Assembly (NCBI RefSeq): GCF_004000785.1
Contig: NZ_BILX01000012.1
Location: 1-64,000 of the forward strand
Source: Paenibacillus ehimensis NBRC 15659
GTDB lineage: Bacteria; Bacillota; Bacilli; Paenibacillales; NBRC-103111
DNA length: 64,000 nucleotides
Direction: 5' to 3'
Under the pieces are notes generated by a model that was not told the DNA's origin, did no database searches, and saw only the letters and a program-made list of their open reading frames with translations. Both the position numbers and the translations under genes were made by a program. Positions 1 to 7,724 of the stretch are shown piece by piece (the stretch's first letter is position 1; each line of letters begins with the position of its first letter).

Positions 1-368
1 GCAGCCGGCGGGGCCGGGCTCTGCGGCGATGCGGTCCCTTCGGGCGCCGCCGCCTTAATATAGGCGGCTTGATTTTTGCTGTTCAATATGATTTCCAGTG
101 AATCGCCCGGCTTCAATTCCGTGATCGCCGCTTTTTGCAAGTTACGGTACACCCACACGTCCGCTGTCAGCGGATAGATTTTTTCCGTTCCGTCGTAAGT
201 CACTTTGATGTTTTTGCCGCCGTCCGTCAAGCCGACGAACCGCCCTTTGGCTTCTGTCGATAGTTCAGCCGACACGGGCGCATCTCCCGCCCAGGTGACG
301 CCATAAATCAGTCCGCCCAACAGCGCGGCGGCAAGCGCCCACACGACTGTTTTTTTAAGTTTCCCCAT
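1..368 (-). CDS. secreted hypothetical protein, C-terminus cut off by window edge
   Basis: The frame starts with ATG at 368 after a GGGGGAGAG ribosome binding site and stays open to base 1, so the C-terminus lies outside the window. The first 25 or so residues (MGKLKKTVVWALAAALLGG...) form a positively charged start plus a hydrophobic stretch, a signal peptide or membrane anchor. The exported part contains two short beta-rich segments (GRFVGLTDGGKNIKVTYDG and a WVYRN segment followed by LKPGDSLEIIL) and then an Ala/Pro-rich tail. This looks like a small extracytoplasmic beta-domain protein. I do not recognise the family. Confidence 0.6.
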   Translation of the reverse strand, partial: MGKLKKTVVWALAAALLGGLIYGVTWAGDAPVSAELSTEAKGRFVGLTDGGKNIKVTYDGTEKIYPLTADVWVYRNLQKAAITELKPGDSLEIILNSKNQAAYIKAAAPEGTASPQSPAPPA

Positions 369-485
369 CGTTTCTCTCCCCCTGTAACAGGCGCTGCAAA
401 GCTCCCGCCCGTATTTTTCGAATGGAGTACGTTATAGGGTTCGGGCTTTCTTGCCATTTTCAGGGGATCAGACCGGACGATACTC

Positions 486-1018
486 TCATACCGGGTCCCA
501 ACGGTCGGCATAGGCTTGCAGCCGGGGATGCGTGACCGGGCTTCCCTCCGCGCTTATGAACCAGCGGATTTTTTTAATCCACGTCTCGAACGATTCGTAG
601 CCTGCCAGCAGCTCGGCGGTCGTCGCAGTCACCCAGACGAATGGGGAGCGGCATACTTCTCTTCCAGAAACCGGAAAGCGGTGTCGGCAGGGGTGTACTT
701 TTTGCGCTTGCCTTCAAACGGTTCGACCACATAATCGATATCCGTATCCGACGCGGCAAGCAGCGCTTGCAGCGCCTCGACCCTCCGGTGATACGGAGCT
801 ACGGAACGCGGCTTCTCCATTCGCCGTACCGTCTCCTCATGCAGCGGGTAAAACACCGCCTTGGCGATGCCGCGCCCGCTTGCCAGCGCCAGGACGCGTA
901 CGAGCTCCTGCTCTGTATAGTCCTCGAACGCATCGTAAATCCACAAGCTTCCGCGGTCCGTCTCGCGATCATTCGGCGGCTCGTATCCGAACGGAACTTT
1001 GCCCGTCTGTCTTGCCAT
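486..1018 (-). pseudogene. hypothetical protein (about 177 aa) interrupted by a frameshift
   Basis: Translation starts at ATG 1018 (MARQTGKVPFGYEPP) behind a GGGAGGAG site and runs to a stop at 629. The coding pattern then continues in the -1 frame (PFVWVTATTAELLAGYESFE...) to a TGA at 486-488. The switch lies in a CCCC run near 638-642, and adding one C would restore a single frame of about 178 codons. It may be a sequencing error, a recent mutation or, less likely, programmed slippage. The segment HEETVRRMEKPRSVAPYHRR faintly recalls nucleotidyltransferase-type folds, but I cannot name a family. Confidence 0.55.
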
Positions 1019-1156
1019 TCGGCATCCTCCTCCCGTCGCTTGCAGAAATGGGTTTTCACTTAGTATGCCTTTCGGAAAAAGAGAATATTTTCCGGGCAGG
1101 CTGCGCACGTTAAGCATGAATCGGCGATGAAGCTTGTCCCGAAAGGAGGCAACGGC

Positions 1157-1306
1157 ATGTCGGAAAATAAAAAGCACGAAGGCAATTACGAAGGCACGGC
1201 TTCGATGGAAGCCGACAATCAAGATATGGAATTCGTGAACGATACGCTCAATCAAGTGAAAACGACAGTCAACCAGATCGGAGCTACGCAGAAAGAGAAG
1301 GAGTAA
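1157..1306 (+). CDS. small hydrophilic acidic protein, 49 aa
   Basis: A short frame starts at ATG 1157 behind a very good AAAGGAGG site with a 6-base spacer and ends at TAA 1304. The product is soluble and rich in Glu, Asn, Gln and Lys, with no Cys and no hydrophobic segment. Small proteins of this kind are common in spore formers, but it lacks the classic alpha/beta SASP signature. Function unknown; the start signal is the main evidence that it is real. Confidence 0.55.
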   Translation: MSENKKHEGNYEGTASMEADNQDMEFVNDTLNQVKTTVNQIGATQKEKE

Positions 1307-1337
1307 CCCGCTCGCTTCCCGCGGTCCCGGGCGGCCG

Positions 1338-1868
1338 TTAGCTCCGTACGTCGATCCAAGCCGCCCGCACAGGCTGCCATGCTTCCAGCTTGGCCGCTTG
1401 CGACATGGCCCGCGCCGGACTCGATGACGGCAGCAGCGTGTAGCTCCTGCCGTCATCCGCAGCCCTCTTCATGACCTGCCGGCGGTACAGATCCGCCGCC
1501 GCGCTGCCGTTGAAGAAGACATGGCGGATCCCCGGATACGCCGCGTAGAACCGCGCGAAGTCGTTGGCCTCCGGACGGCGGATCGCCGTATCGAGACTGC
1601 CTTCGCGCTCGCACGCCGCAAGCACGTCCCACAGCGCTACGCCGCGGGACAACGCAAAGCGGAGCCTTTCCTCATAGGACGCAGCCGGCTCCCCGCCGTC
1701 CAGCAGCGCATAGAGAAGCGGCCAGAAGCCGTTGCGCGGATGACCGTAATACTGCTGCGCCCGCAAGGACGCTTCCCCCGGCATCGATCCGAGAATCAGC
1801 AGCCGGCAGCGCTCATCCACGACCGGCGGCAAGCCGGTCAAGCGGGGACGTTCCTTGTCTGCTGCCAT
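1338..1868 (-). CDS. DNA-deoxyinosine (hypoxanthine) glycosylase, UDG superfamily
   Basis: A 176-residue member of the uracil-DNA glycosylase superfamily, closest to family 6 (HDG), which removes hypoxanthine formed by adenine deamination and so starts base excision repair. The N-terminal motif LLILGSMPGEASLRAQQYYGHPRNGFW is the hallmark. The C-terminal LPSSSPA corresponds to the minor-groove loop, and HVFFNGSAAADLY is the central strand. Start taken at ATG 1868 with a GGGAGG site 12 bases upstream; an in-frame start at 1907 exists but has no site. Single gene, convergent with the small gene at 1157. Confidence 0.8.
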   Translation of the reverse strand: MAADKERPRLTGLPPVVDERCRLLILGSMPGEASLRAQQYYGHPRNGFWPLLYALLDGGEPAASYEERLRFALSRGVALWDVLAACEREGSLDTAIRRPEANDFARFYAAYPGIRHVFFNGSAAADLYRRQVMKRAADDGRSYTLLPSSSPARAMSQAAKLEAWQPVRAAWIDVRS

Positions 1869-1962
1869 CTGTATGCATCGCCTCCCGTTTCGTCGATTCA
1901 CACCCAAGCAGCCTCATTGTAGCATAGCCGCCCGGTACAAACACAAACACACCGCGAAGGCA

Positions 1963-2009
1963 AAGAAAAACCGCAGGACGCGGTTACACTTTGAACCGTC
2001 CCGCGGTTT
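1963..2009 (-). terminator. intrinsic terminator overlapping the end of the chemoreceptor gene
   Basis: Arms 1968-1980 and 1997-2009 pair over 13 positions with one mismatch, followed on the minus strand by a T tract. The stop codon of the chemoreceptor gene lies in the loop, so the hairpin begins inside the coding sequence. Confidence 0.7.
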
Positions 2010-3966
2010 GCTGAAGCTCGTCCGCCGCCTTCTGCAGCTGCTCGGCTTCCCCTGACGCCTGACCTGCCAGGTCAAGCTGACCGGCGGAGGCCGAAGCCGC
2101 CCGTAGCGTCTGCTCCGAGGCGCTGCCCGCGATACGGGCCATCTCCTCGATGCCGGCCGTCACTTCCTCGGTGCCGGCAGACAGCTGCTCGGAGGCGGCG
2201 GAGATCTCCTGAATCTGCGCCGTGATGCCCTGCGCCATCGTCAAGATCCGACCGAAGGCTGCACCCGCCTGCTCGACTTCCCCGACGCCTTTCTCCACCT
2301 CGCGGCCGCCCTTGTCCATCGCGGATACTGCCGAAGCCATCGAGGCCTGGATGGACTCGATCTGCTCGTGAATGCGCTGCGCCGACGCTTCGGACTGCTC
2401 GGCCAGCTTGCGCACCTCGCCTGCGACAACCGCAAAGCCCCGGCCGTGCTCTCCGGCCCGGGCCGCTTCGATCGCCGCATTCAGCGCGAGCAGGCCTGTC
2501 TGGGACGCAATGCCGGATATGGCGCCGGCCATCTCCCGCACCGACTGCATGCGGCCTTCCAGCTCCCTGAACGCTTGGCCGACCTGCTGCGCCGACCGGC
2601 GCATCGTCCCCATCTGCTCCATGGCGCCCACCGAGGTGCGGTTGCCGGCTTCGGCTTCCTGCACCATCGCAAGCGACGCTTCCGTGACGTGAGCCGACGC
2701 CTCGGCGATGCGCTGAATGCCCGCGGCCATCTCCTCCATCGCCTTGGCGCTGTCCCCGGCGCTGGCGGCTTGGCTTTCGGCGCCCGCCGCCAATTCGTCC
2801 AGCGTATGGGCAATGGCCTCCGAAGCTTCGCGGGACTGCGCGGCATGCGCCGCCAGCTGGTGCGAGCCGTCCGTTACGCGAAGAGAAAGGGCATGCACCC
2901 CTTTCATCATTTGCTGCAAATGGGCGATAAACCGGTTAATCTCCCCGGAGAGCCGGCCCATCTCGTCCTTGCCTCTGACGGCAAGGCGATAGGTCAAATC
3001 CGCTTCCTGCGAGTTGAGATTGGCCGTCGCCTCCAGCATCGCCTGAAGCTTGCGGGCGACGGAAAACTTCGCCAACACGAACAGCAGGCCAAGCACAACG
3101 AGCAGCACGATCAGGAGCTCTACTGCAACCGTCAGCTGCTGCCGTGCGATCAGCTCGTCCGACTGTTCCTTATTGAGCGCGACGCGAACCGCCCCCCAAT
3201 GCTTGCCCTCAAAATACAGCGGGTAAGACATGTCCCATGTCTCGACGACCCGTCCTTCCACGCTTCGCGGGTATGTTTGCAGCAGCACTTCGGAAGTGTC
3301 CTTGTACGTCGCGGCCGCGTAGCCCGTCGGGTCGTTGAACACGCGATTGGCCCGGTATTTCTGGCTAAGCAGCCCCTCCGCACCCCAGCTGTCCTTCGAC
3401 GACTCGCCTTGCGGGCTGTAGCTGCTGTTGTGCGTCGCGATGAAGCCAACCGCTTCCGGATTCGCCGAGTAGGCGATCGGAATGGCGAATACGATCTGCG
3501 GATCGGTCAAAAATCCGTCGATCATCGCCTGCCACCGCTCGTCCGTATAAGCGCCGTAAGCGCTGGTATATTTCATCTCGTATTGCGCGAGCGGGATGTC
3601 TTGGCCGTCGAATCGTTTCTGTTTCGCCGAAGCGTATTCCTTATCCTTCGACCGCTTCTGTGCCTCTTCCCGGCTCGCGGCGATCGGCTCCAGCCGGTCG
3701 TCGAACAACCGTGTCCGCAGCTCCTCCCCGGACAGCTTCGTTCCGTCTTTCAGCATCACTCCGGTACGGAGATCCGATTCGGTCAGGCTCTGCAAGCTTT
3801 TGGATAGCGAGATGGCCATCGTCCGCCCTTTGTCGAACAGCGAAGCTTCCGCGTGACGGCGAATGATGCTGCTTTGATAGGCGAACACCACACCCATTAA
3901 GAGCAGGAGCACCAAGCTGCTGTATAGCATAAATCGGCCCGTTAACGAATGAAGTGGATTTCTCAT
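1984..3966 (-). CDS. methyl-accepting chemotaxis protein
   Basis: A 660-residue chemoreceptor. Transmembrane helix 1 lies at about residues 12-30, a Cache-like extracellular sensor of roughly 245 residues follows, helix 2 is near 278-302 ([21 protein letters not shown]), then a HAMP linker and a long cytoplasmic signalling hairpin. The hairpin tip carries the conserved [20 protein letters not shown] and [13 protein letters not shown] motifs that contact CheA and CheW. Start at ATG 3966 with GAGGTG eight bases upstream. No che genes are nearby, so this is an orphan receptor; its ligand cannot be read from the sequence. Confidence 0.93.
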   Translation of the reverse strand: MRNPLHSLTGRFMLYSSLVLLLLMGVVFAYQSSIIRRHAEASLFDKGRTMAISLSKSLQSLTESDLRTGVMLKDGTKLSGEELRTRLFDDRLEPIAASREEAQKRSKDKEYASAKQKRFDGQDIPLAQYEMKYTSAYGAYTDERWQAMIDGFLTDPQIVFAIPIAYSANPEAVGFIATHNSSYSPQGESSKDSWGAEGLLSQKYRANRVFNDPTGYAAATYKDTSEVLLQTYPRSVEGRVVETWDMSYPLYFEGKHWGAVRVALNKEQSDELIARQQLTVAVELLIVLLVVLGLLFVLAKFSVARKLQAMLEATANLNSQEADLTYRLAVRGKDEMGRLSGEINRFIAHLQQMMKGVHALSLRVTDGSHQLAAHAAQSREASEAIAHTLDELAAGAESQAASAGDSAKAMEEMAAGIQRIAEASAHVTEASLAMVQEAEAGNRTSVGAMEQMGTMRRSAQQVGQAFRELEGRMQSVREMAGAISGIASQTGLLALNAAIEAARAGEHGRGFAVVAGEVRKLAEQSEASAQRIHEQIESIQASMASAVSAMDKGGREVEKGVGEVEQAGAAFGRILTMAQGITAQIQEISAASEQLSAGTEEVTAGIEEMARIAGSASEQTLRAASASAGQLDLAGQASGEAEQLQKAADELQQTAGRFKV

Positions 3967-4121
3967 GAGACAAGCACCTCGGTTCTCAGTTTTCCCCAGC
4001 CATGGATGGAACCATATTCCAATTGGAGTTTAACATCCATTGTACTACGGAAACTAGGAGAAAAGTTTCACAATAAGCGAAGAACTTTTGTCGAATTTTA
4101 GGACAAACGGACGATACAATC

Positions 4122-4169
4122 AAAAAAAGAGAGAGGAAGCCCCTCCTTAAGTCACGGGACCCTCTCTCT
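4122..4169 (-). terminator. intrinsic terminator after the methyltransferase gene
   Basis: Perfect 9-base arms AGAGAGAGG (4128-4136) and CCTCTCTCT (4161-4169), followed by seven Ts on the minus strand. It closes the transcript of the genes at 6623-4202. Confidence 0.85.
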
Positions 4170-4201
4170 TATTGAAGCAATAACAGCTTCGGTTTAAACG
4201 G

Positions 4202-5407
4202 TTACCGCTCCAGCCGCGGCGTCAGCTTATCCTTCAGCGCCCGCTCCAAATAAGGCTCCGCCTGCAGGAAATTCCGGAATCCTTCGTACTCTTCCGCAAG
4301 CTTGGCCCGTTCGGCGGGCTTCGGCGGCTGCACGCTGCGAACCGCCCGGATTAAAATATTTTTCGGCGTGTGCTCCAGGTCGATGAATTCAAGCAGCTGC
4401 GTCTTATAGCCGACCAGCTCGAGCAGCTTCGCCCGGATCGCATCCGTAGCCAACGCGGAAAACCGCTCCTTCAAAATGCCGTGCTGCAGGAGCGGGCCGA
4501 GCACGTCGCTGCGCACCTGCCGGAACAGCTCGTGCTGGCAGCAAGGCACGGACAAGATGACCGAAGCGCCCCAGCGAACCGCCTTCTCCAGCGCCGCATC
4601 GGTCGCCGTATCGCAGGCATGCAGCGTCACGACCATGTCGACCTGCTGCAGCTCGTCATACTTGGCGATGTCGCCGACAAGGAACCGCAGCCCGTCATAG
4701 CCGAGCTTCTCCGCAAGCACGCTGCAGTGCCGGATCACATCCTCCTTGAGATCGAGGCCGACGACGCGCAGGTCGAAGCCCTGCATCTCCTTCAGAAAAT
4801 GATACATCGCAAACGTCAAATACGATTTGCCGCAGCCGAAATCCACGATGGTCAGCGTCCGGTCCTTCGGCAAATGCGGCAAAACATCAGCGATCATCTC
4901 GACAAACCGGTTGATTTGGCGGAATTTATCGTATTTAGGGGCAAGCACCTTCCCCTGCGCGTTCATGATTCCGAGCTCGATCAGAAAAGGAATGGGAACG
5001 CCTTCCTCCAGCACGTAGTTTTTTTTCCGGTTATGGGCGGGCGCTCCGCCCGCCGCTTGCTTGGTCGGCGGCTTGCGGAGAATGCCTGTCTTGCCTTTCT
5101 TGCTGATCAGCACCTGATAGTCCGCTTCTCCCGTCTGCAGCAGCCCTTGCCGGAACTGCTCGGCAAGCAGCGTGTTCAGCTTCGCCTCCGCCGCTTCCGG
5201 CGCCAGATTCTCGTGCAGCACCTTCGGCCCGCAGAAGGAGCTGAATTGATAGTGCAAAGCCCCTTTGAGCTGAACGGGCTTCACCGTCACCTTCGTACAG
5301 CCGCCGCCATCCGGACCGCTTCGCCGCACTTGGCTCAGCGTCGCTTGGATCAGCGTCCCTTCCTGAAACAATCGGCCCGTTAATTCCGTCAATTGCTGCT
5401 CTTGCAT
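4202..5407 (-). CDS. SAM-dependent methyltransferase (Methyltransf_32 type)
   Basis: A 401-residue class I methyltransferase. Residues 1-140 form a family-specific N-terminal region (RRSGPDGGGCTKVTVKPVQLKG). The Rossmann core starts with motif I LTIVDFGCGKSYLTFAMYHFL and continues with VVGLDLKEDVI (acidic ribose-binding residue). VVTLHACDTATDAAL and SVPCCQHELF are typical of the GSTCD-like/Methyltransf_32 group. The target, perhaps RNA or protein, is unknown. It lies 28 bases downstream of the dehydrogenase-like lipoprotein gene and is probably co-transcribed with it; GGAGAACG precedes ATG 5407. Confidence 0.82.
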   Translation of the reverse strand: MQEQQLTELTGRLFQEGTLIQATLSQVRRSGPDGGGCTKVTVKPVQLKGALHYQFSSFCGPKVLHENLAPEAAEAKLNTLLAEQFRQGLLQTGEADYQVLISKKGKTGILRKPPTKQAAGGAPAHNRKKNYVLEEGVPIPFLIELGIMNAQGKVLAPKYDKFRQINRFVEMIADVLPHLPKDRTLTIVDFGCGKSYLTFAMYHFLKEMQGFDLRVVGLDLKEDVIRHCSVLAEKLGYDGLRFLVGDIAKYDELQQVDMVVTLHACDTATDAALEKAVRWGASVILSVPCCQHELFRQVRSDVLGPLLQHGILKERFSALATDAIRAKLLELVGYKTQLLEFIDLEHTPKNILIRAVRSVQPPKPAERAKLAEEYEGFRNFLQAEPYLERALKDKLTPRLER

Positions 5408-5435
5408 CCCGCTTCACGTTCTCCAATCCATTAGT

Positions 5436-6623
5436 TCATGATTTCAATTCCGGTATCAGCCGGATGATCTTATCGTCGTCCTTCTGCGGCTGTCCGCGGC
5501 CGTCCCGGTTGTTCGTCAGCACATAGAGCGAGCCGTCCGGCGCTTCCGCCACCGTCCGGAGCCGGCCCAGCTCACCGGCGAGCAGCGGCTCGACGGATTG
5601 GGCGCTCTTGCCGTCTTGCGACAGCACGATATGCAGCACCTGCGTCCCGCGCAGGTTAGCCACCAGCAGGTGGCCTTTCCACGGTCCGCGGCTGACGAAC
5701 GTCATGCCCGACGGCGCCCACGTGACGTCGCGGCTGTGCACGACCGGCGCTCTTAGCGGTCCCGGTCCTTTTTTCCCGGCATCGGCCGGCTTGATCTCTG
5801 TCTCGTCGCCTTCGATTAGAGGCCAGCCGTAGTTGGCTCCGGCCTCGATGAGATTGATCTCGTCGTGAGCCGTTTGGCCATGCTCGGAGCTGTACAGCCA
5901 CTTTGTCTCCGGATGCCAGGCAAGGCCTTGAGGATTGCGGTGGCCGAGGCTGTAGACGGGCGAGCCGGGGAACGGATTGTCCGGCGGCACGGAGCCGTCT
6001 TTGGCGATGCGGAATATTTTGCCTGACAATGCCGTCACATCTTGAGCGGACGGGCGGTCGTCGGCGTCTCCGTTCGTGATATACAGCATGCCGTCCGGCC
6101 CGAACTTCACCCGGCCGCCGTCGTGAATCCGGTTGCCCGGCAGATGATCCAGCAGCACTTTGTCCAGAGCGGCTTTCCCGCCCTGCTCCTTCAGCCGGAC
6201 GACCCGATTGAACGGCCGGTCGTCTTTGAAGTACGTATAATAGGCATAAATATAGCCGTTTCGTTCAAATTGCGGATCAAGGGTGAAGCCAAGCAGTCCC
6301 GCTTCTCCTTGCTTGTACAAACTGCCGTTAAATTGAAATACCGGCTCCTCGATCAGCTTTCCCTTGTCGATGACGCGCAGCGCGCCGCCGCGCTCCGTAA
6401 AGAAAATACGGCCATCCGGCGCAAAATCGATTTCCCACGGCACGGCCAATCCTGTGGCTACGATTTCCTCCTTATATGGAAAGCCGGCTTTGGACGCTGT
6501 ACCCGCCGACGGGGCGGAAGGGGCCGTGCCCGTGGCAGGAGCCGCCTGACGCTCCTCCTCACAGCCGGCGAGCAGCAGCGCTAGGAGCAGTCCCGCCGCG
6601 GTCCGCGAAATCGTTCGATTCAT
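5436..6623 (-). CDS. PQQ-dependent sugar dehydrogenase-like lipoprotein
   Basis: A 395-residue six-bladed beta-propeller of the glucose/sorbosone dehydrogenase family. A lipoprotein signal (MNRTISRTAAGLLLALLLAGC, lipobox LAGC) places it on the outer face of the membrane. Family blocks include GLAVPWEIDFAPDGRIFFTERGG, GLLGFTLDPQFERNGYIYAYYT, YSLGHRNPQGLAWHP and SSEHGQTAHDEINLIEAGANYGWP. Soluble family members oxidise aldoses with PQQ. PQQ synthesis genes are not visible here, so the cofactor state is uncertain. First gene of a probable two-gene operon with the methyltransferase. Confidence 0.88.
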   Translation of the reverse strand: MNRTISRTAAGLLLALLLAGCEEERQAAPATGTAPSAPSAGTASKAGFPYKEEIVATGLAVPWEIDFAPDGRIFFTERGGALRVIDKGKLIEEPVFQFNGSLYKQGEAGLLGFTLDPQFERNGYIYAYYTYFKDDRPFNRVVRLKEQGGKAALDKVLLDHLPGNRIHDGGRVKFGPDGMLYITNGDADDRPSAQDVTALSGKIFRIAKDGSVPPDNPFPGSPVYSLGHRNPQGLAWHPETKWLYSSEHGQTAHDEINLIEAGANYGWPLIEGDETEIKPADAGKKGPGPLRAPVVHSRDVTWAPSGMTFVSRGPWKGHLLVANLRGTQVLHIVLSQDGKSAQSVEPLLAGELGRLRTVAEAPDGSLYVLTNNRDGRGQPQKDDDKIIRLIPELKS

Positions 6624-6716
6624 AAGGGTCAGAGCCTCCCATCCCTTTTCATCCCATTATACCCAAACGGCGCTAGGAAAAGCGACCTGTTCGAGCTATT
6701 TTTCATTCCTGCTGCT

Positions 6717-6995
6717 TTATTTATTGTGGAACCACGCGACAAGCAATGCGGCAAAAGCAATGAGAATATTGATCCAGCCGGGGTAAAGCTGCTTGTTGAC
6801 CAACCGCTCTTTTTCGATCCGCTCGAGGCGTTCGTCGCGAGCGCGCAGCATCTCGTTTATTTCCACACGGGATATATAGTTGCCATGCCAATTATCCAGC
6901 TTTTCTTCCATGCGCGTGACGGCGACTTCGATGTTCTCGAGCCGGGTCTCGACTTTCATTAAACGTTCCCCGTCTTTATTCGGATACGCGTTCAT
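6717..6995 (-). CDS. XhlA-like (hemolysin/holin-associated) small membrane protein
   Basis: A 92-residue protein with a coiled-coil N-terminal half (VETRLENIEVAVTRMEEKLDN, then RARDERLERIEKERL) and one C-terminal membrane helix (INILIAFAALLVAWFHNK). This is the layout of the XhlA family found with the PBSX holin and endolysin. No other phage gene is adjacent, so it is probably a stand-alone chromosomal copy. Start at ATG 6995, behind AAAGGAG with an 11-base spacer. Confidence 0.7.
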   Translation of the reverse strand: MNAYPNKDGERLMKVETRLENIEVAVTRMEEKLDNWHGNYISRVEINEMLRARDERLERIEKERLVNKQLYPGWINILIAFAALLVAWFHNK

Positions 6996-7129
6996 TGTTT
7001 TTGTCACTCCTTTGCTGAGCAGTCCGCGAGCGGTCTGCCGACTGGGTTCCGCTCTACAGTATATGCGACAAGCCTTCCCGCCGAAGCGACGATTACACAA
7101 CGGCAGTGCGTAATCAGGCCGCTACTTAC

Positions 7130-7173
7130 AAAAAAAGGCACGGCTTCCTGCGCAATCCGCAAGTCGCCATGCC
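7130..7173 (-). terminator. terminator after dps
   Basis: Arms GGCACGGC (7137-7144) and GCCATGCC (7166-7173) pair with a G-U and enclose further complementary bases; seven Ts follow on the minus strand. Confidence 0.75.
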
Positions 7174-7187
7174 CCCGGTCCGGGACG

Positions 7188-7628
7188 CTATTTACCCAAA
7201 AACGATTCCAGCATCCAAACGTGCTTCTCCAGCTCGCTGTGAATCGCAAGCAGCATATCGCCGGTCGTCTCGTCGTCCGCCGCTTCGGCAATCTCCATTC
7301 CTTCCTTCAGCTCCCCGATCAACGTTCCGAAATCGTTGGCGATGGAACGGACCATCTGCTCGGCATTCTCGCTGCCGGAAGCTTCGTGCAGGGTCGTTTT
7401 CTCCAAAATTTCTTTCATGGTGGCCACCGGCTGCCCTTTGAGCGCCAACAGCCGCTCGGCCAAATTGTCCACGTGAACAGCCGCCTCGTTATACAGCTCT
7501 TCGAACTTCGCGTGCAGGGTGAAAAATTGCGGTCCTTTCACATACCAATGGTAGTTGTGGAGCTTGATGAACAGCAGGCTCCAGTTCGCTATCTGGGTGT
7601 TCAGCACTTCCGTTAAGCTTTTGGACAT
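7188..7628 (-). CDS. dps: Dps/ferritin-like DNA-protection protein
   Basis: A 146-residue Dps-type protein that stores iron and detoxifies peroxide as a 12-subunit shell. The inter-subunit ferroxidase residues are visible: the HNYHWYVKG motif, [29 protein letters not shown] with the conserved H, D and E, and a C-terminal [15 protein letters not shown] helix. Length and motif order match the Bacillus Dps/MrgA group. ATG 7628 follows a strong AAGGAGG. Monocistronic, with its own terminator. Peroxide regulation is common in this family, but I did not identify a Per box. Confidence 0.92.
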   Translation of the reverse strand: MSKSLTEVLNTQIANWSLLFIKLHNYHWYVKGPQFFTLHAKFEELYNEAAVHVDNLAERLLALKGQPVATMKEILEKTTLHEASGSENAEQMVRSIANDFGTLIGELKEGMEIAEAADDETTGDMLLAIHSELEKHVWMLESFLGK

Positions 7629-7724
7629 GGGTCGTTCCTCCTTGGATCGCGTTCTTTTCCAGCTTATCCCTAATTAATATGAAATACTGAAGCCGCTTTT
7701 ATACATCGCATACGGAAGGAATCG

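Noticed and set aside
2368-3807. Long open frame (479 codons) on the plus strand opposite the chemoreceptor gene
   Set aside because: Arg/His-rich composition, no ribosome site, and it mirrors the codons of a clear chemoreceptor gene; a product of high GC content.
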